NCBI GenBank assembly: GCA_019113985.1
Contig: DXGJ01000020.1
Location: 73,030-110,584 of the forward strand
Direction: 5' to 3'
Source: Candidatus Levilactobacillus faecigallinarum
Lineage (GTDB): Bacteria; Bacillota; Bacilli; Lactobacillales; Lactobacillaceae
Length of the DNA: 37,555 nt
This document shows, piece after piece, positions 15,469 to 23,987 of the stretch. The position numbers and the translations under genes were made by a program. Below the pieces are notes generated by a model that searched no databases, was not told the DNA's origin, and worked only from the letters and a program-made list of their open reading frames with translations. Each line of letters starts with the position of its first letter. Position 1 is the stretch's first letter.

Positions 15469-16308
15469 TTAGAAATCAAATTCATCGGGGTTTGGTCCCA
15501 CCCGAAGACCAGCATTCAACGCATCAATGGCCGCCATATCAGCATCGCTGATGGTGAAGTCGAAGACGTCGGCGTTGGCCGCAATCCGGTCAGGGTTGGT
15601 CGACTTGGTGATCACCAACACGTCCCGTTGTACGTCCCACTTCAGAATCAGTTGAGCCACGGACTTACCGTACTTCTGCGCCACCTGTTCCATTACGGGG
15701 TTGCCAAACAGCTTCCCTTGGGCCAATGGTGACCAGGCCTGTAGTAAGAAGTCATGGTCGGCCGCGTAGGCCCGCATCGGTTCCTGGGTCAACAGGGGGT
15801 GAATCTCAACTTGGTTTAAGACCGGCTTGACCCGGGCGGTGGTCATCAGGTCATCGAAATGGTGTTGCTCAAAGTTGCTGACCCCGATGGCCTTGATCTT
15901 GCCCGCCAGGTAAAGGTCTTCGAGTGCTCGCCAGCTTTCGCGGTAAGCATCGTCGCCAGGCCAGTGAATCAGATACAGGTCCAGGTAATCCAATCCCAAC
16001 TTAGCCAGACTGTCGTTGTAGGCCGCGATGGTCTCTTCATAGCTCAAATGATCGTTCCAGACCTTTGACGTGACGAACAGGTCAGACCGCTGTAACCCGG
16101 TCTTCGCCAGGCCCGCCTGAATCCCAGCACCCGTGCCGGCTTCGTTACCGTAAATTTGTGCGGTATCGATCAACCGGTAGCCCTGTTGAATCGCATTGCT
16201 CACGGCTGCGGCCGTTTGATCGTCCGGAATCTGGAAGACGCCGAAACCGAATCCGGGCATCTTAACGCCATTGTTTAAGGTTAATGTGTCTTGTAAGTTT
16301 TTAATCAT
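15469..16308 (-). CDS. aldo/keto reductase (2,5-diketo-gluconate reductase type)
   Basis: NADPH-dependent carbonyl reductase with the AKR barrel, cytoplasmic, 279 residues. The catalytic tetrad is visible: D in RLIDTAQIYGNE, Y in the same segment, K in VTSKVWN and H in YLIHWPG. Coenzyme-binding elements GVSNFEQHH and ITKSTNPDRI are also present. The start is the ATG at 16308, 9 bases after GAGGAG; eleven upstream in-frame codons are unsupported. It stands alone between the LPQTN surface protein and a terminator. Substrate not predictable. Confidence 0.9.
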   Translation of the reverse strand: MIKNLQDTLTLNNGVKMPGFGFGVFQIPDDQTAAAVSNAIQQGYRLIDTAQIYGNEAGTGAGIQAGLAKTGLQRSDLFVTSKVWNDHLSYEETIAAYNDSLAKLGLDYLDLYLIHWPGDDAYRESWRALEDLYLAGKIKAIGVSNFEQHHFDDLMTTARVKPVLNQVEIHPLLTQEPMRAYAADHDFLLQAWSPLAQGKLFGNPVMEQVAQKYGKSVAQLILKWDVQRDVLVITKSTNPDRIAANADVFDFTISDADMAAIDALNAGLRVGPNPDEFDF

Positions 16309-16443
16309 GATGTCACGCTCCTCGATTGCTTTGAATGACATTAGTATACGAGGAACGTTCCCAGTCGACTAGAACGGACTTTAAAGTGCCTCAGGCACCA
16401 AATGGTAAGAAATGACTCGAATCAGGCATCCCCGCGGGAAAAT

Positions 16444-18804
16444 TTATCGCCGCCGAAACCACCAATATCCGCCTAAGGCGCCCGCCAAGCCCATTCCCAA
16501 AATCCAGCCACTATTCCGCCGCTCGTTGGTCTGGGGCAGGTCGCCCGTCAGCGAATTCTGCTGCTTAGCGGCCGCTGCCAGCGTCTGCCCCATCGTGGGC
16601 AAATCGTTGGCTGCCGAGGACTGCGGCCGCGACTGGTGTGACAAAGTTTCCAGGACATTAGTCGTATCCGGTGCGACTGGGTCTGCCGGAGCTAAAACAT
16701 GTGTCCCGGTTACTGGGCTGACCCCCACTGCTGGCGTCCCGAGTGTCGGGACATCCTGACCGCCAGTCGGGTGACTTGCACCGGCATGGGGCCGCGTCAC
16801 GGTCTGTCCCCCCTGATTGGCGCTCGAGTTGGACCCCGGTGCGGGCGAACTTGGCGTCTCTTGGGGACCCGCCTGGGAACTCCCGTTGCCCGGTGTACCT
16901 GCACCGTTCTGGCCAGGATTTCCCGGTGCATTACTGGAACTCGTTTCCGGGCTAGAAGTCGTGTTTGAGGACGTCCCGGCTTCCGACCCATGTCCCCCAC
17001 TATTACCAGTCTGATTGGAACTAGAACCGGAATCCGGTGTGGCGCTAGTGTCCGTATCGTGCGAGCTTTCCGCGGAACTGTCATCCGTCGGCTCCTCACC
17101 CGGTTCAGTCGTTGACGCACTACTATCACTGGAATCCGTGGTCACATCAGTATCCCCGTCATCGGGTTCCCCAGTGGCGTCACTAGAACTATTGTCCGTG
17201 TTTTGCTCACCATCAGACTCGCCCGTTGACGGACTACTATCGCTGTTGTCCGTGGTACCGTCAGTGTCGCCATCAGTTGTGTTCTCCGATTCGGAACTGC
17301 TATCCGTTGTGGTATCATGCACCGCCTGATACACGTAGGTGACCGTCTGTTCTTCGGCGGTCAGCTGGCCGCTGGTCGCCCCGTCGACCCGAACGAACTG
17401 GTAGCCGTCGAATTCCTGGGCCGCCGTATCGTAGTCCGCTCCGGGCTTGCCCGTGATCTCCTTTTCAGCCAGCACCTGGCCATCCGTGGTCACGTGACGG
17501 ACCTTCACGGTTGCCCCCTTAATGGTATAGGTCCCGCAGTAATCCGGGTCGTGGAACCACCCCCAGTCTAAGTCTTCTCCCAGCTCATGAACCTGCGACT
17601 CAAGGGCACTCTCAAACCCATCATCGTTTTCCTTATCCCAAACGACCCGGTAGGTTCCCGGTTCCGTCGGCGCCTGGTCCGTTTCAAACTTCAGGTTGGC
17701 GGCCGTCAGTTGATACTGCAGGCCGTCGGTCAGTTCAGCCCGATACTGCGTCGGATCAATGACAGCCGGCTGGCCATCGTAAACCTTTTCCTGTTTTCCC
17801 GTGATTTTGATGGCCAGCGTTGCACCAACGTACTGATGGGTCTGCGGCGTGGTAGTGTGACTGGTATACATCTCCTGAATGTCCCAGTTCGATAACACCG
17901 GCGCATGCTGGATCAGCGTCTCGGGTGCCTGATGCTTATCGTAAGTCGCGTATTGCCAACTATCTCGCCAGGCACTGGTCTTGGCAATGACTTGGGTCCC
18001 CTTGGCCCCCTTAAAGTTCACTTGCGGACCCAAAATCATCATGGCCATCCGCGAAAGGGTGATGCGGCCCTGCCCCTGATAGAGGAAGTACCGACAATTC
18101 GTCACGTTGCGCATATCCCAATTATGGATATCCAGAATTGGGATTCCGGATACATCCCGTAACGTCTGGGCCATACTGGTCACCCGGCTGGTATCCCAAT
18201 CGCTAAATTCCAGCACCGACGACCGACACTGCTTAAAGGTCTCGTCCATGGTGGTCACCTGACTAGTATCCCAGTTTTCCAGGCCCACCACGTCCCCCTC
18301 GACGTTCTGAAAGGTCCTGGTCAAATCGGTTACCTGCCGCGTATCCCAATCGCCGACCTGGAGCTCTGTAACCGATTCTGCGTCGGCGAAGAGCCGGTAC
18401 ATGGTGGTCACCTGACTCACGTCTAAATTCTGAGCGTCTATCTCTTCGGCTATCTCCAAATCCGCAAACATCTCGGAGGCATCCCCAATTACCCGGGCCC
18501 CCGGGTCAACGACCACGCGTTCAATCTCATCACGGAAGTCGTCCCACCACCAGCCATTGCCCCGCTTCAGGTCCCCCGCATAGATATGTAGGGTCCCCGC
18601 CTCATAGGTCACCTTGGCCGTACCTTGCTTGCCCGTCTCAACGGCATCGTCCGAGTCCGCCACCTTAGCCGCCGCATGGGCGGGCGTGACGCCCCAATGT
18701 GTTGGGAGCGTTGGCAGGGCCAGTCCCCCCAGCCCCGTCGCCAATAATAGTGTCCCCATGATTTTTAGATGACGGGGGGTCCCCGTTAGACTTGTTTGTC
18801 CCAT
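16444..18804 (-). CDS. LPQTN-anchored surface protein with BspA-like repeats and MucBP domain
   Basis: Large cell-wall protein, 786 residues. An export signal ends near APAHAA-like residues at about 45 (VTPAHAA). Then about five BspA/DUF285 leucine-rich-like repeats of the form WDTSQVTTMDETF (roughly 115-245), an MBG-like domain starting KITGKQEKVYDGQP, a MucBP-type domain (VKVRHVTTDGQVLAEKEITG), a long Ser/Thr/Asp-rich stalk with two related copies of about 36 residues beginning DGDTD, and a sorting signal LPQTNE, hydrophobic segment, WWFRRR. The ATG at 18804 has GAGGTG 7 bases before it; the longer frame to 18864 has no site. Likely an adhesin for mucus or other surfaces (inference from MucBP). 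A cre box lies in its promoter. Confidence 0.88.
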   Translation of the reverse strand: MGQTSLTGTPRHLKIMGTLLLATGLGGLALPTLPTHWGVTPAHAAAKVADSDDAVETGKQGTAKVTYEAGTLHIYAGDLKRGNGWWWDDFRDEIERVVVDPGARVIGDASEMFADLEIAEEIDAQNLDVSQVTTMYRLFADAESVTELQVGDWDTRQVTDLTRTFQNVEGDVVGLENWDTSQVTTMDETFKQCRSSVLEFSDWDTSRVTSMAQTLRDVSGIPILDIHNWDMRNVTNCRYFLYQGQGRITLSRMAMMILGPQVNFKGAKGTQVIAKTSAWRDSWQYATYDKHQAPETLIQHAPVLSNWDIQEMYTSHTTTPQTHQYVGATLAIKITGKQEKVYDGQPAVIDPTQYRAELTDGLQYQLTAANLKFETDQAPTEPGTYRVVWDKENDDGFESALESQVHELGEDLDWGWFHDPDYCGTYTIKGATVKVRHVTTDGQVLAEKEITGKPGADYDTAAQEFDGYQFVRVDGATSGQLTAEEQTVTYVYQAVHDTTTDSSSESENTTDGDTDGTTDNSDSSPSTGESDGEQNTDNSSSDATGEPDDGDTDVTTDSSDSSASTTEPGEEPTDDSSAESSHDTDTSATPDSGSSSNQTGNSGGHGSEAGTSSNTTSSPETSSSNAPGNPGQNGAGTPGNGSSQAGPQETPSSPAPGSNSSANQGGQTVTRPHAGASHPTGGQDVPTLGTPAVGVSPVTGTHVLAPADPVAPDTTNVLETLSHQSRPQSSAANDLPTMGQTLAAAAKQQNSLTGDLPQTNERRNSGWILGMGLAGALGGYWWFRRR

Positions 18805-18900
18805 CTCGCTCACCTCGTTGGTTGATTTTTTACAACCGCAGTATAGCAAAGGCCCGGAGCCCACCCCAGACCCGATTTTGGCTAAAAAATGGACTGGACC

Positions 18901-18929
18901 GTTATTGTGAGCGATTACATTTTCAGCAA
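18901..18929 (-). promoter_or_regulatory. promoter of the surface protein with perfect cre box in the spacer
   Basis: Minus strand -35 TTGCTG (18924-18929), 17-base spacer, -10 AATAAC (18901-18906, 4 of 6). On the plus strand 18906-18919 reads TGTGAGCGATTACA, fitting every position of the CcpA consensus TGWNANCGNTNWCA. CcpA binding inside the promoter would repress the gene when preferred sugars are present. Confidence 0.65.
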
Positions 18930-19139
18930 CTAGATTGTTGCCAACTTTGTTTTTTCAACGGTAACCGGTTCGTTGACGCCTTCACAAAAAAGTTTTTCCA
19001 GCGGGGGGCAGACCTGGTCCGAATTTTTACGAAAGGTGATTAAGCCCCATAACCCTTAAAACGGCTTACCGAATTATGTAATACCCTAAATTTTTGGCTA
19101 ATGGCAATAATTTATGCCACACGAACCAACTTTCCGGCG

Positions 19140-19145
19140 TATAAT
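19140..19145 (+). promoter_or_regulatory. -10 element of the serine hydrolase gene
   Basis: Perfect TATAAT, 58 bases before the ATG at 19203. No good -35 is seen at 16-18 bases, so the promoter is only partly supported. Confidence 0.4.
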
Positions 19146-19202
19146 GAAAATTATAAATTCGTTAAGTTTGCTAGTTGAGCTTACCAAGTGAGGCGACCGT
19201 TG

Positions 19203-20174
19203 ATGATTCCGAAACATTTCGTTCCAACCCAGCACCATTACCGTCGGGTGATTCTAACCACGGCCCTAGTGGTCGTTTTAAGCGTGGCGGGCATCTGGAC
19301 CTTTCAGAACCATCAGGCGCTCTCAGCCAAGACCTCACTAGCGGAAAAGACTGCCGCACAGCCAACTACCAAACAGGTCACGGCGGGACAGGCCCAACTC
19401 AAGCACCGCTTGCAACGTTACCTCGACCATGAGACGGCCGACGGGACCACCAGCATCAGCTTTTATAACCTCGGTCCGCAAAATCACACAACCGCCGCTA
19501 AGTCGGCCACGACCCGTCGGTTCTACCACCAAGGTGACCTGGCCGTCGCTAGTAACGCCCACACGCCGGAAATTTCGGCCAGTACCTACAAGCTCTTCAT
19601 GGCAGCCTACATGCTGAATCTGCACCATCAGGGTCTGCTTCCCTGGACGCCGGAAAACCAGACCGGCTTCGAGCAAATGATTGTTCACAGCGAAAACGAC
19701 TTCGCCGAGGACACCCTCAACACCTATGGCTTGGAAAGCGTCAACGCCTTCATCGGGGCCCAGAAGTGGTACGTACCGGTCTTTGTCGCCGGTAATGCCT
19801 CCCAGACCACGGCCTACAGCCTGACCCTGGCCCTCAAGGACTTGGCGTTACGGCAGGCACCGTTTAATCACCGTTCCGACCAAAAATGGCTCCTGAGTCT
19901 GATGCGTAAGCAGGTCTACCGCACCGGGATTCCCGCCGGTGCAGCTGCCGCGAACAAGGGAACCACGGTCGCTGATAAGGTCGGCTGGTACGCCGACACC
20001 AACAATGATGCCGGCATCGTCACCCTGCCCAACGGCCAACGCTATGTCCTGACCGTGATGACCCACGGCCACCTGCAGAGTGGGTTCAGTGGCTTCCCCC
20101 GCATCGCCAAAATTACCACCCATATCCAGAAGATGGTCTACGACCCCAACGTCGTGCAGAACCTAAAAAAATAG
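19203..20174 (+). CDS. membrane-anchored serine hydrolase, class A beta-lactamase-like
   Basis: 323 residues with one N-terminal membrane segment (VILTTALVVVLSVAGIW, about residues 16-32) and an extracellular domain. Penicillin-recognising motifs are in order: STYK (S127, K130) after EISA, SEN (about 163-165) and KVG (about 259-261) in place of KTG. This set fits class A beta-lactamase-like proteins, which in lactobacilli are usually wall-associated hydrolases of unknown substrate rather than resistance enzymes. The start is the ATG at 19203; a GTG five codons earlier overlaps the GAGG ribosome site. It is single and closed by a terminator shared with the convergent K+ channel gene. Confidence 0.82.
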   Translation: MIPKHFVPTQHHYRRVILTTALVVVLSVAGIWTFQNHQALSAKTSLAEKTAAQPTTKQVTAGQAQLKHRLQRYLDHETADGTTSISFYNLGPQNHTTAAKSATTRRFYHQGDLAVASNAHTPEISASTYKLFMAAYMLNLHHQGLLPWTPENQTGFEQMIVHSENDFAEDTLNTYGLESVNAFIGAQKWYVPVFVAGNASQTTAYSLTLALKDLALRQAPFNHRSDQKWLLSLMRKQVYRTGIPAGAAAANKGTTVADKVGWYADTNNDAGIVTLPNGQRYVLTVMTHGHLQSGFSGFPRIAKITTHIQKMVYDPNVVQNLKK

Positions 20175-20198
20175 CTTGCCAGTATCAAAACAACCATA

Positions 20199-20236
20199 AT
20201 GAGCCGCCCCAACACTTACAGGGCGGCTCATTTTTT
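20199..20236 (+). terminator. terminator of the serine hydrolase gene
   Basis: Perfect 11-bp stem ATGAGCCGCCC/GGGCGGCTCAT (20199-20209, 20221-20231) with an 11-base loop and six T. The second arm includes the stop codon of the convergent K+ channel gene. Confidence 0.93.
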
Positions 20237-20974
20237 ATCCTTTATGGTCAACTGATCCCGAATTGCAGCCAAGTCCCGTTTTAACTCGGCATTCTGGCGT
20301 TCAATCTCTGCTAAATGTCGCTGAAGCTTCTGGTAGTCCGAGGTGGTGTGGCGCTCGGAGAAGTAACTGGTCAGGGTGCTGGTCAGCGCCCCGATGAACC
20401 CAATCCCCACCAGCATCAACAGGGTCGCGGCCCACTTGCCGACCACGGTCTGCGGGGCCACGTCGCCATAGCCCACGGTCGTGGTGGTGGTAATCGCCCA
20501 CCAGAGCGCCTCGCCCCAGGAAACATGCTCGGCGTAGGCGTACAACGAGGCCGCCAGAATCAGGATGACCAGGCTGGTCCACAAGAGATAACCGAAGCCG
20601 TTGGTCCGCAAAAAACGCGTGATTTGGTTACGAAGCTTGCCAATGAAACCCACCAACCGAAATAGGCGAAAGAGCTGGGCCAGTTTAAACAACCGCATCA
20701 GCCGGGCCAACCGGAAGAAGCTAAAAATCGAGCTAAACGGGATAATCGCCAGCAGGTCGAAGATGTTAGTCCGAAAGAAAACACCCTTCTGCGGTGCCCG
20801 CCAGAACCGAACCAGGTAGTCCCCGGTAAAAAACACCAGAATTGCATCGTCGACCCAGGCCCAGGGACCCGAACTCAGGCTCAGCACGCCGGCCAACTCA
20901 AAAATCACCAAGATAATCGAAACGATTGCTAAGATAATGACCGTCACATGGTACCCCTTTAACCACCGTGACAT
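20228..20974 (-). CDS. voltage-gated-type potassium channel
   Basis: Inner-membrane K+ channel of 248 residues with six transmembrane segments. S4-like segment at about 88-107 with arginines every third or fourth residue (RLARLMRLFKLAQLFRLFRL), pore helix and selectivity filter TVGYGD at 166-171, then S6 (LLMLVGIGFIGALTSTL). The C-terminal 40 residues are a charged coiled coil (QRHLAEIERQNAELKRDL) that could help tetramers form. It lacks an RCK domain. The start at 20974 follows GGAGG. Monocistronic; its 3' end overlaps the terminator of the convergent gene. Confidence 0.9.
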   Translation of the reverse strand: MSRWLKGYHVTVIILAIVSIILVIFELAGVLSLSSGPWAWVDDAILVFFTGDYLVRFWRAPQKGVFFRTNIFDLLAIIPFSSIFSFFRLARLMRLFKLAQLFRLFRLVGFIGKLRNQITRFLRTNGFGYLLWTSLVILILAASLYAYAEHVSWGEALWWAITTTTTVGYGDVAPQTVVGKWAATLLMLVGIGFIGALTSTLTSYFSERHTTSDYQKLQRHLAEIERQNAELKRDLAAIRDQLTIKDKK

Positions 20975-21146
20975 GATTCCACCTCCCCAGTTAGTGACGT
21001 CCCGACGCTATCAACAGTATGACAGGTTTTCGGGAAAACGTCCGCAAATCATCCTTTATTATTATCAACTAGTTAGGTGATTGTTGAAAGGGAATTTGAC
21101 AGCCCTTTTATATTTAAGCGACGTCATCTTAGAGTGACACCTAAAC

Positions 21147-21187
21147 AAAAAACGCCGACACCATTCTTATCAATGGTACCAGCGTTT
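21147..21187 (-). terminator. terminator after the second aldo/keto reductase gene
   Basis: Minus strand AAACGC...ACCATT / AATGGT...GCGTTT with an internal mismatch, 6-base loop, then six T. Confidence 0.8.
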
Positions 21188-21249
21188 AACTATCATAACT
21201 ATGGACACGAGGTTAAGCGACCATTAGGGCCTACTCCCAAAAAAATGTG

Positions 21250-22089
21250 TTAATCAAATTCCTCATACTCATTCGGGTCCTGGCCATCGATCCGCCCATC
21301 TGGCCGGTCCAAGGCGTTGATGGCCTCGAGCTCGTCCTTGGTCAAGCTAAAGTCGAAGATGTCCAGGTTGGTCCGTTGATGCATCAAGTTGCGGGCCTTA
21401 GGAATCGGCACGATGCCCCGTTGGGTGTGCCAGCGCAGGACCACCTGGCCCACGTTCTTCTGGTACTTACCAGCCAACTGCTGAATCAAGGGTTCCTTCA
21501 AGGCCGCGCTACCACGTCCCAGTGGGCTCCAGGCTTCAGTCACGATACCGCGCCGCTGATTCTCCTGCCGCATGGTCTCCTGAACCCAGTACGGGTGACA
21601 CTCAATCTGGTTGACCGCCGGCGTCACACCGGTCTCGGTGATCAGACGGTCAAGGTGCTCCGGCTCGAAGTTCGAGACCCCAATCGAGCGAATCAGACCC
21701 CGGGTCCGGGCGTCAATCATGGCTTGCCACGCGTCGACGTAGTGGTCCCGCTTGGGTAACGGCCAGTGAATCAGGAACAGGTCGAAGTAGTCCAGGCCCA
21801 TCCGATACAGGGATTCTTGAATCGCCATGGTGGCATCGGCGTACTGGTGGTACTTGCCCGGCAGCTTCGAGGTTACGAAGAACGCCGACCGCGGTAACCC
21901 GGACCGACGAATCGCTTCACCGACCGCCCCTTCGTTGTCGTAGTTGGTCGCCGTATCCAGGCTCCGGTAGCCATCCCGAATCGCCGCCAGGATTTGGTTA
22001 ACCCCCTGACCGCCACGAATCTGGTAGGTGCCCAAGCCCATGACCGGCATATGATACCCGTCATTTAAGGTCAATTCTGGTACTTGCAT
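21250..22089 (-). CDS. aldo/keto reductase
   Basis: 279-residue NADPH-dependent AKR, distinct from the one at 15469-16308. The tetrad is visible: D in SLDTATNYDNE, Y in the same segment, K in VTSKLPG, H in LIHWPLP; also GVSNFEPEHL and IPKARNLMHQ for the coenzyme. GAAAGGATG lies 7 bases before the ATG. It follows the MFS gene 22141-23325 by 51 bases on the same strand, so the two may be one operon. Substrate unknown. Confidence 0.9.
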   Translation of the reverse strand: MQVPELTLNDGYHMPVMGLGTYQIRGGQGVNQILAAIRDGYRSLDTATNYDNEGAVGEAIRRSGLPRSAFFVTSKLPGKYHQYADATMAIQESLYRMGLDYFDLFLIHWPLPKRDHYVDAWQAMIDARTRGLIRSIGVSNFEPEHLDRLITETGVTPAVNQIECHPYWVQETMRQENQRRGIVTEAWSPLGRGSAALKEPLIQQLAGKYQKNVGQVVLRWHTQRGIVPIPKARNLMHQRTNLDIFDFSLTKDELEAINALDRPDGRIDGQDPNEYEEFD

Positions 22090-22140
22090 GTCATATCATC
22101 CTTTCGCCAACAGATGACTTTAGTCTAACGCCGTCCCACC

Positions 22141-23325
22141 TTAATGTGAACTAGTTTGCGCCCGGTGCTTGGCGATGACCCGGTTCAAAACGATGGCTAG
22201 TACCAGTGAAACGGCCGCATAGATGGCGGCACTCCAACTAATGTAGCGCAGGCCCACCACGCCCAGCATGGCCGAGGCCGTCGCCGACCCCAGCGAGATA
22301 CCAAAGTTAAAGAAGATGGAGTTCAGTGATGACGCTAGTACCGTGGACTGCGGATAGTCGCGTTCGGCGATGTTTAAGAAGTGAATCTGAATCGGTGAGT
22401 TTAAAATCGTGACGATCAGAGTCAAAATCAACAGAATCCCTAAACCAATCACCTTGTTGTTCATCCCCCATGGTAAGAGTAAGAGCAAAACAATGTCGGC
22501 CACATAAAATCGGGGCATGACCTTCAGCCCATCGCGTTCGGCTAGGGTCCCGGAGAGTCGGTTACACAGGATACTCATAATCCCAATCAAGAACAGCAAC
22601 CAGTTCAGGCTGACCGTACTGAACCCCAGGCCGATGGTCAGAATCGGTCGGATGTAGGTGTAGTAGGCGTACATGGTCGCGGCGGTAAACAGGACCAACA
22701 CGATACCCACGTAGATGCGCTTATCCCGCAGCAGGACCAGCTGATTTTTGATACTCCCCTGCACCTGTTCTACGTGCTTGGGTAACAGCCAGCCCAGTAG
22801 CACGCAGGTCACCACACTAATAATGGAGACCAGGTAAAAGGCGTCGTGCCAGCTATAACTGGTCGAAATGGCGGTCCCAATCGGTACCCCGAAGACCGAG
22901 GCGATACTGAAGCCAGCAAAGATCCAGGAGACCAGTCCGGCCCGCTTTTCGCGCGGTGCAATCGAGCTGGCGAAGGTCATAATCAGTGAAATGATGGCGC
23001 CGGCGACCATCGCCGTCAGAATACGAGAAATCAACAGAACGGCAAAGTTATTGGCCAGCCCGGTCATGGTGTTCCCCACCAGGAAGATGACCATCAACGT
23101 CATCAGCGTTTTGTACCGGCTAAACCGGTTAGTGAGAATTGTGACGAACGGCGTGCTAACGGCGTAGACCGTCGCGAAGATGGTAACCAGATAACCGACC
23201 ATCGCCACGGACACGTTCAGTTCCTTCGCAATGTCGGACAGGACCCCGACCACCATAAATTCATTGCAGCCCAACATAAAGGCGACTAAGACAAAGACAA
23301 TTGCTTGCCAACGGTACTTGTTCAT
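22141..23325 (-). CDS. MFS transporter (DHA1, AraJ/YdhP-like), copy B
   Basis: 394-residue, 12-segment proton-driven exporter. The N-terminal LGCNEFMVVGVLSDIAKELN and the motif TNRFSRYKTLMT (motif A-like) place it with sugar- and drug-efflux DHA1 carriers. The chosen ATG at 23325 is preceded by GGAGG at 9 bases; the frame open to 23508 has no site and crosses the intergenic repeat. It is closely similar to the next gene upstream (23988-25181): both have RIYLG/VGI-LILFTAA, YTYIRP and GSATAS. Probably a tandem duplication later split by insertion of repeats. Confidence 0.86.
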   Translation of the reverse strand: MNKYRWQAIVFVLVAFMLGCNEFMVVGVLSDIAKELNVSVAMVGYLVTIFATVYAVSTPFVTILTNRFSRYKTLMTLMVIFLVGNTMTGLANNFAVLLISRILTAMVAGAIISLIMTFASSIAPREKRAGLVSWIFAGFSIASVFGVPIGTAISTSYSWHDAFYLVSIISVVTCVLLGWLLPKHVEQVQGSIKNQLVLLRDKRIYVGIVLVLFTAATMYAYYTYIRPILTIGLGFSTVSLNWLLFLIGIMSILCNRLSGTLAERDGLKVMPRFYVADIVLLLLLPWGMNNKVIGLGILLILTLIVTILNSPIQIHFLNIAERDYPQSTVLASSLNSIFFNFGISLGSATASAMLGVVGLRYISWSAAIYAAVSLVLAIVLNRVIAKHRAQTSSH

Positions 23326-23365
23326 GGGACAAATCCTCCAAATTTTTTCGATGTGTTTTATGTAT

Positions 23366-23545
23366 GGTGTCGTTGTTACTTCGCTGCACTCCGCCGGCCC
23401 AGAGCTACCGTCGTGGGCACGATTCTCAAGCCCAGTAGCCCACTGGTCTCGAGAACTCGGCCTTAACCTAGGCCGGTAAAAAACACCGACCAAGGTTAAT
23501 CTCACCACGGTAGCTCAATGCCGGCTCCGTTCCGCTAACTGGGCA
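23366..23545 (+). repeat. structured intergenic repeat, unit 1
   Basis: Begins GGTGTCGTTGTT. A long stem: GCCGGC (23393-23398) with GCCGGC (23520-23525), and GAGCTACCG (23402-23410) with CGGTAGCTC (23508-23516). Inside are GTGGGCACGA (23413-23422), a hairpin around CCAGT/ACTGG, and a hairpin TTAACCT/AGGTTAA (23463-23499) whose loop contains AAAAAAC. Confidence 0.8.
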
Positions 23546-23756
23546 AAAGTATGCAGCTAAAATAACTTACAAGTTGTGGCTGATTAATTCTCGAAGTACA
23601 GAATTTTATCACGACTCAAAGCACACTGGCTCCCACAATGGCAACCATGATTTCAGTCCAACTTGTGTGGTCATTAGACGTTGCCAACTGAGTTAATCAT
23701 AAGAAAGTGGAGAGGTCGTAGTGCTTACCTTAGTGGTCCGTCCTATCAATCGTGAG

Positions 23757-23905
23757 TGGCGCGGAGCTGGCATGGCGGCACCGTGGTGTAATGATACTTA
23801 GTCGGCGTTTTTTGCCGACTTAGTATCAGGTCGAGCTTCGGAGTCGTGCCCACTACGGTGCCGCTGGGCCAGCGGAGCAGAGCGCCAACAACGACACCCA
23901 AAACA
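23757..23905 (-). repeat. structured intergenic repeat, unit 2
   Basis: Same architecture as unit 1, read on minus: GGGTGTCGTTGTT start (near 23900), stem GCTGGC/GCCAGC (23766-23771, 23868-23873) and GCGGCACCG/CGGTGCCGC (23775-23783, 23856-23864), GTGGGCACGA next to the stem, and a central 14-bp hairpin (about 23792-23827) with an AAAAAAC loop. It lies directly 3' of the MFS gene ending at 23988. Confidence 0.8.
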
Positions 23906-23987
23906 AAAAGCTAGAACCAAACACATCCTGTTTAGTCCTAGCGTACACTATCCCCGGCGAAATTGCTGAGGAAAATCGTTTTCATGG

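Larger units (their letters stand above)
18805..19202. other. divergent intergenic region, surface protein / serine hydrolase
   Basis: 398 bases with no convincing gene. It holds the surface-protein promoter with cre box (18901-18929, minus), a small hairpin GGTTG/CAACC (18820-18837) in that transcript's leader, and a -10 TATAAT (19140-19145, plus) for the serine hydrolase. Apart from these it is AT-rich without further clear signals. Confidence 0.7.
23326..23987. other. 662-base intergenic region with two copies of a structured repeat
   Basis: No gene is supported here. The region contains repeat unit 1 (23366-23545, plus) and unit 2 (23757-23905, minus) in opposite orientation, separated by about 210 AT-richer bases without a clear feature except a weak CCCACAA/TTGTGTGG hairpin around 23634-23672. 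Confidence 0.8.

Noticed and set aside
21107-21125. Perfect -35 TTGACA on the plus strand near 21107
   Set aside because: No -10 lies at 16-18 bases and no plus-strand gene follows.
23366-23905. Insertion sequence or MITE
   Set aside because: No transposase remnant or target duplication is visible, and paired substitutions in the stems argue for structure conservation; not fully excluded.
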